Assembly: GCA_017449265.1 (NCBI GenBank)
Contig: JAFSJW010000049.1
Coordinates: forward strand, 1-64,000
DNA: 64,000 bases
Direction: 5' to 3'
DNA from: Treponema sp.
GTDB taxonomy: Bacteria; Spirochaetota; Spirochaetia; Treponematales; Treponemataceae
In this document: in pieces, positions 1 to 9,214 of the stretch
How the letters are laid out: each line of letters starts with the position of its first letter
How positions within the stretch are numbered: the first letter of the stretch is position 1
The notes under the pieces: model-generated
The model's input: the letters and a program-made list of their open reading frames with translations, nothing else
The model's database searches: none
What the model was told of the DNA's origin: nothing
Program-made: the position numbers and the translations under genes

Positions 1-765
1 AGCCTGCCAGTCGTTGCGGTTAGCGTTGATTGATGAGCGGAGAGTGATTGCGACTTTTTTGAAGCCGAATTTCTCTTTGAGCTGGCGAGCAACTGAAACA
101 TAACCGTCGTTGTTCAAAGTTCCCTTTGTTGTGTCAGTTCCCTCAGATTTGATTCCGAATACATCGTTTGCGTCGTCCTCGTTAGAGATACAAACATCGA
201 TATATTTACAGATTTCTGTCATAGCTTTGCGAGCTTCGTCTTTTGTCCAGAGCTTTCCGCGGTAGTTAAGGTCACAAGAAGTTGTGATGCCCATTTCGCG
301 GGCTGTTTTACAAGCTTCGATACAAGCAGTTACCATGTTTGGTCCCAAAGCCGGTGTGATACCTGTGATGTGGAACCATTTTGCGTCCTTGAGGATTTCT
401 TTCCAGTTGAATTCTTCTGGTTTAGCGAGCTGAATTGATGAGCCTGCGCGGTCGTAGATACATTTTGAGCCACGCTGAGAAGCACCTTTCTCGTTGTAGT
501 AGATACCGACGCGTGGACCGCCACGAACGATATATTCTGTGTGAACGCCATATTTGCGGAGTGAGTTCACAGCTGCCTGTCCGATTTCGTGTGTTGGGAG
601 CTTTGTAACGAAGTATGACTCGTTGCCATAGTTAGCGAGAGAAACAGAAACGTTAGCCTCACCGCCACCGAAAGTTGTTGTCATTGAGTCAACCTGAACG
701 AAACGATAGTAATCAGCAGGCTGGATGCGAAGCATCAATTCACCAAAAGTAACTACTTTTGCCAT
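1..765 (-). CDS. kdgK: 2-dehydro-3-deoxygluconokinase (partial, C-terminus off the left edge)
   Basis: PfkB/ribokinase-family sugar kinase that phosphorylates 2-keto-3-deoxygluconate to KDPG, the last step before KDPG aldolase in uronate/pectin breakdown. The 255 visible codons start MAKVVTFGELMLRI, followed by a Gly-rich sugar-binding segment (TFGGGEANVSVSLANYG), DRAGS and DLNYRGKLW, all usual for KdgK-type PfkB proteins. The catalytic GAGD motif would lie beyond the edge. The start at 765 has AGGAG about 7 nt upstream. Codon use is strongly biased to AAC, ATC and CGY, suggesting high expression. It probably works with the dehydrogenase at 11580-12395, which fits the same pathway. Assignment to 2-keto-3-deoxygluconate rather than another sugar is from family resemblance. 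Confidence 0.85.
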   Translation of the reverse strand, partial: MAKVVTFGELMLRIQPADYYRFVQVDSMTTTFGGGEANVSVSLANYGNESYFVTKLPTHEIGQAAVNSLRKYGVHTEYIVRGGPRVGIYYNEKGASQRGSKCIYDRAGSSIQLAKPEEFNWKEILKDAKWFHITGITPALGPNMVTACIEACKTAREMGITTSCDLNYRGKLWTKDEARKAMTEICKYIDVCISNEDDANDVFGIKSEGTDTTKGTLNNDGYVSVARQLKEKFGFKKVAITLRSSINANRNDWQA

Positions 766-879
766 TTTAAATCTCCTAAAAATTTTATTTTATCGGCGTT
801 TTGCCGCAATTTCTTTATTGGAAGATGATAGCAGATAAACGCCCTCTTTTCAATAAAACTTTGATTCATACTATGCGAA

Positions 880-2943
880 TTAGACCGAGAACTGGTCGAT
901 TTGTGAACCGATTTCGGTAATTGATTCTTTGAGTTTTGTCGAAATCTCGTTCAGTGAAAATCCCGTAAAGCTGATTTTTTGTGCGCCTTTTCGCATCTCC
1001 TCCATACTGCCGAGCATTTTTTCCGTAGCGAGCTGGAGATTTTTTATTTCGCTAAGAATCGTTTGGTTTCCGACGCTCATTTCTTTTGATGCCGCATGAA
1101 CTTCCGAAGTGCTGTCGTTGATTGTGTGAAGAACATCTGTTATTTGCTTGGAACCTTCATTTTGTTCTTCCATTGCGATTTTTATTTGATTTACGAGCTG
1201 GTCGGTTTCAGAAATCTTTTGCGACACGGAATTAAATGCGGAACTTGATTCTGCACTTGCCGAAACAACATCGTTTATGGAGTCCTTGATTGCCTTGAGC
1301 TGCGTTCCAATTGTCTTTGACTGGACGGACGATGTTTCAGACAGCTTCCGGATTTCGTCTGCAACTACGCTGAATCCGTAACCCGCCGCACCTGCATGGG
1401 CAGCCTCAATGGCCGCATTCATGGCCAGAAGGTTTGTTTGGCTTGCAATGTTCGCAATCGTTTTGTTGGCTTCTTGGAGCATTTTTGATTGTGTTTCGAT
1501 TTGAGAGATTCTGGAGTTTACATCCTGTTGTTTTGCCGCGCCAGTTTTTACATCGTTTTGGAGCTGGTTGAATGAGGTTGCCATTTGGTCAACTGAGGTG
1601 TTTACGGCTGAAATATTGCCAATCATTTGTTCAATTGCTGAATTTGCATGCATTACGCCTTCGGCTTGGGCAGAAATCATTTTTTCAAATGAATTGATGT
1701 TTGACGCTATTTCGTTTACTGCGCTGGCAGTTTCTGTTACGCTTGAGCTTTGCGCCGAAATCTGGCGGTGGACGTTGGATATGTTGTCGATGATTTCATC
1801 TATTGATTCTGATGTTTCCTGGATGCTTACGTTCAAGTCATCCCCTGCGCAGTTTAGGACTTCGTTTGAGAGCAGCAGCTTTGAGATTATGGCTTGGAGC
1901 TTTGCCACGAACATATTGAAGCCATCAACCATAGAGCCGATTTCGTCTTTTGTCTGGACATTTATTCGTTTTGTCAAATCTGCATTTCCTGTGGCAATCT
2001 CGTGGATTGAGGCATCGACTTTTTTGAGCGGTCGGAGACTGACGGAAAGCAAAATGATACATGCGATTGTTGCCGCAATGATTGTGAGAACGAGAATTGA
2101 TAGAATTGCATAGTTCAGTATTGCAAGCCCGCCGAAGTAGTCGTTGTACGGGGCGGCACAGAATACGGCCCAGTCACAGTTTTCGCCAACTGGCTGGAAT
2201 GCGCATGTCATCTTTTTTCCCGTGGAAGAATCAACATAGGATTTGAGCCCTGTTTTACCGGCACGGACAGTTTGCATTAATTCATCTGGAATTTGTCCTA
2301 TGCTTCCTTCGGCAGACTCGAATTTGCCGACCACCGCTCCAGTCTTCATGTTGATGACTATAGGATGGGATGATTTTCCGACTTGCATGACAGATACAAT
2401 CTGCGAAAGCGAGTCGCCGAATGTTATTGCCGCAATGACTCCTTGCGGGACATGGTGGCGGTTGAAAACAGGAATTGCATAGTACATGAGCGTCTGGCCA
2501 GCATTCTTGTCAAAAGTTGGGTCTGATACAATCTGCTTTCCGCTCATTGCTTCTCGGAAAAAAGTTTCGGCGGAAGAGTTTTGCAGTTCTCCACCTAGAG
2601 TGTATGTCATTCCCGATTTGTCGAAATAGCTTACATTCTTGAATTTAGTCAAATTTCGCCGTGCGATTGCCGCCACCGACTTGTTTTTTTCTTCAAGGGA
2701 TATGTCGGGGTCTTTCATAAAAGGCTGGGTGGCAAGAGATTCGAGCATATTGAACTGGCTAGAATTTATAGAATAAATTTCGCTTGCGATTTTTGCTGCC
2801 ACATTTTCCATGTTTTCATTGACTGTATTTGAAACAACCGTGCGTGATATGAGCTGGGCCACGCCGCCAATGAGCGTGTTTGATATGATGACAACCAGCA
2901 GTAACATAACTAATAGTTTTGTTTTTAGACTGCGCAACTGCAT
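880..2943 (-). CDS. methyl-accepting chemotaxis protein (687 aa)
   Basis: Transmembrane chemoreceptor that feeds CheA/CheW. From the N-terminus: a first membrane helix (about residues 8-30), a periplasmic Cache-type sensing region of roughly 240 residues, a second membrane helix (about 275-300), a HAMP segment (RPLKKVDASIHEIATGN...) and a long helical signalling domain with the conserved hairpin core [20 protein letters not shown] near residue 530. It ends in the sequence IDQFSV, close to the IDQFKV tail of the receptor at 4893-6983. I start at 2943 (MQLRSLKTK) because GAGGA lies 6 nt upstream; an in-frame ATG at 2988 adds 15 residues but has no visible ribosome site. The ligand cannot be read from the sequence. 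Confidence 0.93.
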   Translation of the reverse strand: MQLRSLKTKLLVMLLLVVIISNTLIGGVAQLISRTVVSNTVNENMENVAAKIASEIYSINSSQFNMLESLATQPFMKDPDISLEEKNKSVAAIARRNLTKFKNVSYFDKSGMTYTLGGELQNSSAETFFREAMSGKQIVSDPTFDKNAGQTLMYYAIPVFNRHHVPQGVIAAITFGDSLSQIVSVMQVGKSSHPIVINMKTGAVVGKFESAEGSIGQIPDELMQTVRAGKTGLKSYVDSSTGKKMTCAFQPVGENCDWAVFCAAPYNDYFGGLAILNYAILSILVLTIIAATIACIILLSVSLRPLKKVDASIHEIATGNADLTKRINVQTKDEIGSMVDGFNMFVAKLQAIISKLLLSNEVLNCAGDDLNVSIQETSESIDEIIDNISNVHRQISAQSSSVTETASAVNEIASNINSFEKMISAQAEGVMHANSAIEQMIGNISAVNTSVDQMATSFNQLQNDVKTGAAKQQDVNSRISQIETQSKMLQEANKTIANIASQTNLLAMNAAIEAAHAGAAGYGFSVVADEIRKLSETSSVQSKTIGTQLKAIKDSINDVVSASAESSSAFNSVSQKISETDQLVNQIKIAMEEQNEGSKQITDVLHTINDSTSEVHAASKEMSVGNQTILSEIKNLQLATEKMLGSMEEMRKGAQKISFTGFSLNEISTKLKESITEIGSQIDQFSV

Positions 2944-3142
2944 GCTTTTCCTCGCTTGCACAATTAAACTTTTTATTGATACTTTCATAATAGAATTATT
3001 TTTTGATTCAAAGTAGGCTATTTTTAGTACAATACCGTCAAAATCCGTAAGAAAACTTGCGCAGAATAAAATATGGTTTTATATTTAAGGAATTGCTGAT
3101 TTTGCTATTCAACACCGCGTGTTCGGATTGCAAGGAGATTCT

Positions 3143-4660
3143 ATGAAAAAAAGTGCTGTTCCTGTCATATTGTCTATGTTGTTCGTGTTGACGAGTGTGA
3201 CTGGTTGTGGAAAACATACGGTAGCGCGTTCCGATGCAAGCGGCGCAATTTCGTTTATGATTGTTGACAACGACGGAAATCCTCTTTCTGGTGACAATGC
3301 TCCAAAAGTCATCAGTTATATGGAGCAGTGGACGGGAACGAAAGTGAATTTCCAGTTTGTGCCTACAGACCAGTACAATGACAAAGTGTCAGCGGTGTTT
3401 TCAAGCCCCTCGGACATGCCTATGGTCATGCATGTGAACAAGCTTGACCAAAATGTTGTCAATGCAATGAATAATGACTTGCTTTGGGATTTGAACGAGT
3501 TTATTTGGGACAGCTCAAAATATCCGAATCTTTCTAAGGCAAACAAGAATGTGTGCAAGAGTCTTGAAGTTAATGGAAAGCTTGTAGGTCTTTACAAAGC
3601 GCGTGATATTGGGCGAAACGGTCTTTCCTACAGAACTGACTGGGCAGAGAAATTTGGGCTTGGAGAGCCGCGCACGCCCGAGGACGTGTACAATATGATG
3701 AAGCTCTTTACCGAGGGCGACCCCGATGGAAACGGCAAGAACGATACGTTCGGGCTTGCCATGTGCAGCTTCACAGGTCCGTTCGACATAATTCAGACTT
3801 GGTTCGGGTGCGGAAACGCATGGGTTGAGGAAAAAGGAAACATTGTTCCAGTTCATCAGACTGCCGCGTACAAAGACGCGCTCGACTGGATGCGCCAGTT
3901 GTATGCGGAAGGTCTTATCCCAAAGGACTGGCGCACGCGTGAGGCAAAAAAGTGGCAGGATCAGGTAAAAAAAGGCGAGGCTGGCATTTTTATTGATGTT
4001 ATGGATGGCGGCCGGCGCATTTGGGACGGTTTTGAAACTGAAAAAACGCCAAGCGTTGTGGATAACTCCAAGCTGGCATCTATGACGCTGGTTGGCGCAA
4101 TCAACGGTGCAACGCTGGCAACGTCCGGCTACAATGGATTTCTTGTGTTCACGAAAGCTGCTGCAACGCGGGAGCAGGTGGAAGCATGCCTTCACTTTGT
4201 TGATAAGATGTGCGATGACGAAATGCTTATTCTTGCGGGCTACGGCCTTAAAGATGTGACATATAAAATTGATGGCGGCTATCTTATTCCGAATTCAGAT
4301 AAGTCGGCATCAAAAGCATATACTGCGCTCAACCAGACTCAGTGCTTCATTCCCCATGCGCTTATTGCGGCAAAGCCTGCGGTAAAGCAGACTAATCGCA
4401 AGCTCAAGGAGCTTCAGGTCATAGCTGACAACGAAAAATTTGCCGTGTTCAATCCTGCATTGTCATATCTGGCAAACTCGCCAACATATGCTCAGAACGG
4501 CGCAAAACTAGACAAGCTGATTTCTGAGGCTCGCACAAAGTATATTTGTGGTGAAATCAACGAGGCTGGTTTGCAAGAGGCGTTCGACCAGTGGAACAAG
4601 CAGGGTGGGACAGCCGTTCTCTCCGAGGTGAATGCGCAATATCGTGTTCAGGCGCATTAA
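3143..4660 (+). CDS. extracellular solute-binding lipoprotein, family 1 (505 aa)
   Basis: Probable sugar/oligosaccharide-binding lipoprotein of an ABC importer. It opens with a type II signal peptide ending in LTSVTGCG (lipobox VTGC), and the mature part has features of large family 1 binding proteins: an early KVISYMEQWTGTKVNF segment, a calcium-loop-like DPDGNGKNDTFGL, and Trp/Tyr-rich patches such as MRQLYAEGLIPKDW. The start at 3143 follows AAGGAG by about 6 nt; a GTG 24 nt upstream is less likely. No permease or ATPase gene is adjacent, so it is an orphan here. It sits between two chemoreceptors, so it might present ligand to a receptor as well as to a transporter; that is inference. Confidence 0.85.
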   Translation: MKKSAVPVILSMLFVLTSVTGCGKHTVARSDASGAISFMIVDNDGNPLSGDNAPKVISYMEQWTGTKVNFQFVPTDQYNDKVSAVFSSPSDMPMVMHVNKLDQNVVNAMNNDLLWDLNEFIWDSSKYPNLSKANKNVCKSLEVNGKLVGLYKARDIGRNGLSYRTDWAEKFGLGEPRTPEDVYNMMKLFTEGDPDGNGKNDTFGLAMCSFTGPFDIIQTWFGCGNAWVEEKGNIVPVHQTAAYKDALDWMRQLYAEGLIPKDWRTREAKKWQDQVKKGEAGIFIDVMDGGRRIWDGFETEKTPSVVDNSKLASMTLVGAINGATLATSGYNGFLVFTKAAATREQVEACLHFVDKMCDDEMLILAGYGLKDVTYKIDGGYLIPNSDKSASKAYTALNQTQCFIPHALIAAKPAVKQTNRKLKELQVIADNEKFAVFNPALSYLANSPTYAQNGAKLDKLISEARTKYICGEINEAGLQEAFDQWNKQGGTAVLSEVNAQYRVQAH

Positions 4661-4892
4661 TAAATGGACCTGTTCGGAAAAGTAAAAAATCGGTTAATTT
4701 TTAAATTTTTGTTATATTAAATATGCTTAATCCGATGATATAATATAAGAAAAGGTGTAAGCGATTTAGTGCTCGGAGAATGTCGGTGCAAGCTGCATTT
4801 TATCTGAACGCCATCTGCTGATTTCTTAAGAAACTGATGACTTATCAGACAGGTTTGTTGTGCTTAATTACTGCTGATAGGGGGAGTCTATT
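4661..4892 (+). other. 232-bp leader between the binding protein and a chemoreceptor
   Basis: No open frame of note. It begins with a half-copy of the dispersed palindrome (CTGTTCGGAAAAG near 4670-4682). A good -10 hexamer, TATAAT, lies at 4739-4744, but I see no convincing -35. If transcription begins about 7 nt later, the next gene has an untranslated leader of roughly 140 nt containing short self-complementary stretches, for example TTCTTAAGAA near 4824-4833, which leaves room for a structured regulatory RNA. I do not recognise a known riboswitch class in it. Confidence 0.4.
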
Positions 4893-6983
4893 TTGAAAAA
4901 GAAAAGTGTTATTCTGAAAATTGTCACAATAACGGGGCTTATTATTGCAGCTTTGTTTATCATTCTCATTGAGCTTACGGTTCGTACGGTTGATAAATCT
5001 TCGAGAGAAACAGCAGATGCGGATATTGGCGAAATAGTAAAATCATACTCAGCTTATGTTGCAAGCTGGCTGGATGAAAATCTTAATCTCCTTGATTTCT
5101 ACACAAAGTCTGATGCTGTATATAATTGTGGTTCTTATGATGAAATCGGGGAATGGCTTGCAACTACACCAAAACGCCGCTCTCCTGAAATTGATTATGT
5201 TCTTTTTATTACGGCAGAGGGCAACACTTACTACGACTCAGGAAAGCGGGGCAACCACTCAGATCGTGCCTATTATAAGGCTGTCATGGCAGGGGCGGAC
5301 TACTACATTACTGACCCGACCGTAGCTAAAGCCACGGGAAAAGTTTCAATCATGCTTGTAAAGCCAGCTTTCGATATGAACGGAAAAAAAGTCGGTATGT
5401 TCGTCGGCGTAAAAACGATCGACAAAATCCAGAAAAAAATCAACTCTTTCAAACTTGGAGAAAAGGGCTATGCTTTCATGGTTTCTGGAACTGGAATGGC
5501 TATGTGTCACCCTGACACAAACATTCAGATGCAGAAAAACTTCGTAACGGATGTAATTGAAGGTCACGAAAATATTGCCGAAGCCGCAAATTCAATGATT
5601 TCTGGAAAGCCCACAAATGCTGTTATAAAAAGTTTTGTAGAGCCAAAGGATATGGATGTTATTTTCTCTTATCCTGTCGAGCACACAAACTGGTCGGTGG
5701 CAATCGCAATTCCGCTTAAACAGCTTGACGCTTCGGCAAACAGAATCCGAGGGGTTCTTTTCAGCAGCAATATTCTCATCGCCGTTATCGTTCTTTTTGT
5801 AATCATTCTCTTTATGATTATTGCTTTCCGGCCTCTCAAAGTTATTGTTGGCGGAATTGAGAAGATAGCGAGCGGAAACGCGGACCTTACTAAGCGACTT
5901 GAGATAAGGACAAATGATGAGATTGGTCAGGTTGGACTTGGGTTCAATAAATTCATCGAAAAGCTTCAGGAAATAATCGCAAAGCTCAAGAATTCAAAAG
6001 AATCACTTGAGAATATTGATGAGAATTTGCAGGCAAGTATTTCTGACACTCAGTTCTCAATAAAAGAAATAAGCGCGAACATAAATGAGCTTCATGCTGT
6101 TCTTGATAATCAGAACAATAGCGTAAAAGAAACTGCTGGAACAATCACGCAGATTGCGGCGAACATTCAGACTCTTGACGAGCTTGTTCAGGCTCAGGCT
6201 TCGGGCGTAAGCGATGCGTCTGCCGCGACAGAGGAGATGATTGGAAACATTGGCGCAATAAATTCTTCTATTGAAAAGATGGCAGCTGAATTCGTGGACT
6301 TGCAGGAAAAAGCAAATCTTGGTGCGTCAAAGCAGCTTACTGTGAATGACCAAATCAGTGAGATTGAAACTCAGTCTGGTATGTTGCAGGAAGCGAATGT
6401 GGCAATTGCGTCAATTGCAAGCCAGACGAACTTGCTTGCAATGAACGCGGCAATTGAGGCTGCTCATGCGGGCGAGGCTGGAAAAGGATTCGCCGTTGTT
6501 GCTGATGAAATCAGAAAATTGTCTGAAACTTCTTCCAAGCAGTCAAAGACAATCGGAGAGCAGCTTAAGAAAATCCGCTCGTCAATTGTTACGGTAGTTG
6601 CTTCATCGTCAGAATCAAGCGCGGCGTTCTCTTCTGTTTCAACGAGCATCAGGGAAACGGATGAACTTGTGCGTCAGATAAAAGCCGCAATGGAGGAACA
6701 GTCTGAAGGCTCAAAGCAGGTCCTTGATTCTTTGCACACTATGAGCGATAGTACGGGAAATGTTCGTTCCGCCGCCGAAGAGATGAGTGCGGGCAGCCAG
6801 CAGATTTTGAAAGAAGTTTCAAGGCTTAAGGAAGCGTCCGATAAGCTGAACAGTTCTGTTGCTGCGATTAATTCAAGCACGACGAAAATCAACGAGACTG
6901 GAAATGCTCTCAATGATATTTCAACTGAAATGAACAATTCGATTCAAAGAATCGGTGCGGAAATCGACCAGTTCAAAGTTTAA
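4893..6983 (+). CDS. methyl-accepting chemotaxis protein with dCache sensor (696 aa)
   Basis: Chemoreceptor with a TTG start: AGGGGGA lies 8-14 nt upstream, and the first residues ([22 protein letters not shown]) run straight into membrane helix 1. Residues ~35-285 form a double-Cache periplasmic domain, with typical segments [32 protein letters not shown] and [15 protein letters not shown]. Helix 2 is at ~287-312, then HAMP ([20 protein letters not shown]) and the signalling helix pair with [21 protein letters not shown]. The C-terminus is IDQFKV. dCache sensors often bind amino acids or other small metabolites; the ligand here is unknown. A hairpin terminator follows. Confidence 0.94.
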   Translation: MKKKSVILKIVTITGLIIAALFIILIELTVRTVDKSSRETADADIGEIVKSYSAYVASWLDENLNLLDFYTKSDAVYNCGSYDEIGEWLATTPKRRSPEIDYVLFITAEGNTYYDSGKRGNHSDRAYYKAVMAGADYYITDPTVAKATGKVSIMLVKPAFDMNGKKVGMFVGVKTIDKIQKKINSFKLGEKGYAFMVSGTGMAMCHPDTNIQMQKNFVTDVIEGHENIAEAANSMISGKPTNAVIKSFVEPKDMDVIFSYPVEHTNWSVAIAIPLKQLDASANRIRGVLFSSNILIAVIVLFVIILFMIIAFRPLKVIVGGIEKIASGNADLTKRLEIRTNDEIGQVGLGFNKFIEKLQEIIAKLKNSKESLENIDENLQASISDTQFSIKEISANINELHAVLDNQNNSVKETAGTITQIAANIQTLDELVQAQASGVSDASAATEEMIGNIGAINSSIEKMAAEFVDLQEKANLGASKQLTVNDQISEIETQSGMLQEANVAIASIASQTNLLAMNAAIEAAHAGEAGKGFAVVADEIRKLSETSSKQSKTIGEQLKKIRSSIVTVVASSSESSAAFSSVSTSIRETDELVRQIKAAMEEQSEGSKQVLDSLHTMSDSTGNVRSAAEEMSAGSQQILKEVSRLKEASDKLNSSVAAINSSTTKINETGNALNDISTEMNNSIQRIGAEIDQFKV

Positions 6984-7028
6984 GATTTGTTATAGACTGT
7001 CATTAGTTTTATTGAAATGACATTTAAA

Positions 7029-7072
7029 AAAAACTCGGTAGTTTAGGTTTTCCCAAACTCCGAGTTTTTTGT
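7029..7072. terminator. bidirectional intrinsic terminator
   Basis: A-tract, AAACTCGG, a GTTT/AAAC inner stem, CCGAGTTT and a T-tract, lying between the convergent chemoreceptor gene and pheT. It can end transcription in both directions. Confidence 0.8.
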
Positions 7073-7089
7073 TTGTTATAAAAGTTCCT

Positions 7090-8880
7090 TTATTTTGATT
7101 TTTCGCACGGCATCAAATCCTCAAGGTTGATTTCGCCAGCCGCGCACGGCACTGTGATTGCCCAATTCTCAAGAACTTGCGGATGAACTTCGCCGAATAT
7201 TCCAACCTGCTTTCCGTTTACGATGACGGCTGCCTGTCGCCCTTGGATAAAGCGCGGGTCATTTGCCTCTTTTACTTCGTACTTGTGGTCAAGGTAATAG
7301 AGAACCGTGCTGACTTCGCTTGCAAGGTCATTGAAGTTCGCATTGTTGGATGCGGTGAGAAAACCGAGCGACTGAATTGTTTTTGTTCCGGTGTTTTCGC
7401 TCGGGTCCAGGAACGCAACCTTTCCGATTTCAAAGACTTTGTGCGGGAATATTGCGTTTGCCGCCGCGCTTTCTGCACGGAGCAGGGAGGCAATAATCGA
7501 CGGGCGCACGAACTGATAGTTCTCGCTCATTGGATTCAGAATTTCAATTACATTGTCCGCTGGTATGTTCATCTTTTCGATGTAATCACGCTTGCTTCCG
7601 AGATAGTTGAAAATCATTTCCTGATAGCCAAGACCAACCATGATTTCTTTTGTCTTTCGGCTGAAAATCGTAACTGGAGAAAGTTTTCCGATTGTGAACT
7701 CGTCTGGTTTTACAGGCTTAAAGTTGTCAAGACCTACGCCAATCATTACATCTTCAATGATGTCAACTTCGTGAAGGAAGTCATTTCTATACGGTGCCGG
7801 CGAAAGCTCGAATTCAACATCAGATTTGTTTGCTTTCAGATATTTTTCTGTTTCGCTCGTTGCGGCAAAATCCTTTGCGGTAACATCATTATCCATGCGG
7901 TCAAGCGCATCAAGAACCTGCTCTTTCGTAAGGTCACAGCCGAGCTTTTTATTGATTGCGGAAAGAGATGCTTTTGTAGTTGTCTGAAAATAGAACGGGG
8001 CTATTATTTCTTTTCCCATGCCTGTATCGTAAGGATGTACGACTTTCACAGGAAGAATCTCGTAGCCTGCGTCGAAGAAGTCGCACGCAACGATGTTCGC
8101 GGAAAGAACAAGGTTTTCGATATTGTCACCAGTCAGCTCGACCATCAAATCTTTGTCCCCTACCTGAACTGCTCCGAGCGTTGCCGAGTTGATGACAGGA
8201 GCCATAGAGAGAACTTCGCCTTTGTCATCTGTAAGAAGCGGAAATTTTGGCAGGTCAGCGATAATCCAGCCGAAATCTTTTCCTTTCGGGTGGTCTGTGA
8301 GAATCTGGCGGCAAGTCATTGGTTTGTCGCAAGCGAGAGGAACAAAACTTGTGTTGTCCGGATCAACTGCCTTATAATGGCACGGCCACTGAATCTGGCT
8401 CATTCGGTATACGCCCATTGAGATTGATTTTCGCTTGCGTCCGAAGTTCCAGCACAATTTTTCCTGTGTCTGGATTATGTCTTTGAGCATAGGCTCGTCA
8501 ATGGGCTTTCCTGAAATTACGAAGCTGACCATATATGGCCTGATTTTTGCAAGCTCTGCATCTACAGTAATCGTGCGGTTTCCTGTGTCTTTGATGCTTC
8601 CAGGCTTTGACATGAACGATGAGTAGTCGCTTCTCTTTGCGCCGTTAATCCGCTCGTGAAGCCTCAGACAGCGGGCAACGCCACCAGCAGACCAAAGGTC
8701 AGGGCGGTTCGTGTCGTTCAGCTCGATTTTGATTACGCGCTCATCTTCGCTTTGGGTCATGTCGGGCTTTTCATCAAGCTCTGCTTTTCCGAATGTAAGT
8801 TTTTTCTCGAATGTGTCGTAATCGTATTTTGTTCCAAGAAGATTGAAAAAAAGTTTTTCGTTCACTTCGATTTTTGGCAT
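7090..8880 (-). CDS. pheT: phenylalanyl-tRNA synthetase beta subunit, archaeal/eukaryal-type (596 aa)
   Basis: Beta chain of the alpha2-beta2 enzyme that charges tRNA-Phe. At 596 aa it is much shorter than the usual bacterial PheT (about 800 aa): it begins with MPKIEVNEKLFFNLLG and lacks the N-terminal EMAP/OB-fold tRNA-binding part and the C-terminal anticodon-binding domain. A B3/B4-like region (residues ~100-270), a B5-like region (~270-350) and the catalytic-like core (NPMSENYQFVRPSIIASLL, KVFEIGKV, GIFGEVHP) are recognisable. This compact form is known from spirochetes. pheS is not adjacent. The start has AGAGGAAC just upstream. Confidence 0.93.
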   Translation of the reverse strand: MPKIEVNEKLFFNLLGTKYDYDTFEKKLTFGKAELDEKPDMTQSEDERVIKIELNDTNRPDLWSAGGVARCLRLHERINGAKRSDYSSFMSKPGSIKDTGNRTITVDAELAKIRPYMVSFVISGKPIDEPMLKDIIQTQEKLCWNFGRKRKSISMGVYRMSQIQWPCHYKAVDPDNTSFVPLACDKPMTCRQILTDHPKGKDFGWIIADLPKFPLLTDDKGEVLSMAPVINSATLGAVQVGDKDLMVELTGDNIENLVLSANIVACDFFDAGYEILPVKVVHPYDTGMGKEIIAPFYFQTTTKASLSAINKKLGCDLTKEQVLDALDRMDNDVTAKDFAATSETEKYLKANKSDVEFELSPAPYRNDFLHEVDIIEDVMIGVGLDNFKPVKPDEFTIGKLSPVTIFSRKTKEIMVGLGYQEMIFNYLGSKRDYIEKMNIPADNVIEILNPMSENYQFVRPSIIASLLRAESAAANAIFPHKVFEIGKVAFLDPSENTGTKTIQSLGFLTASNNANFNDLASEVSTVLYYLDHKYEVKEANDPRFIQGRQAAVIVNGKQVGIFGEVHPQVLENWAITVPCAAGEINLEDLMPCEKSK

Positions 8881-9214
8881 TTTGTTCCTCTGAAAATGAA
8901 AATCTAAGGCATAGCTGATTAAAAAGTCATTCTGAACGAATCTGCAACTTTTGCAGAGCCAACGATAATCGATATTTTGGAGTATTCGTTACGCTCAATA
9001 TGGCTTAATCAGTATTTTCCTAATCTGTAAAGTATAATGAAAATCCCTTTTTCGCTCAATAAAATAGACCTGTCTGGCTCACGGAAATCTGTTTTGAATG
9101 TTGATGTTGTTAAGGTTGGAGCGAGCGGATTTCTTGAAAAGTTTATGATTTTTTTTGTTGTGAATTTTCGGTTGCCGTGTTATTGTAAAATATAATCTTG
9201 TTTAAGGAAAATTT
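8881..9214. other. 334-bp intergenic region between divergent pheT and a chemoreceptor
   Basis: No gene seen. It holds a short hairpin (CTGCAAcTTTTGCAG, near 8941-8955), ATTCTGAACGAATC and CGTTACGCTCAATATGG segments that recall the Rep-like repeat at 44976-45015, and a half-copy of the dispersed palindrome (AGACCTGTCTGG, 9066-9077). A TATAAT hexamer at 9191-9196 may serve the chemoreceptor at 9215. Confidence 0.4.

Noticed and set aside
4702..4744. Sigma-28-like flagellar promoter (TCCGATGA) before a chemoreceptor
   Set aside because: No TAAA box at the usual 15-16 bp distance; an ordinary TATAAT overlaps it.
7177..8421. Long open frame on the plus strand opposite pheT
   Set aside because: It mirrors pheT codon bias, has no ribosome site and its translation resembles no protein; pheT is certain.
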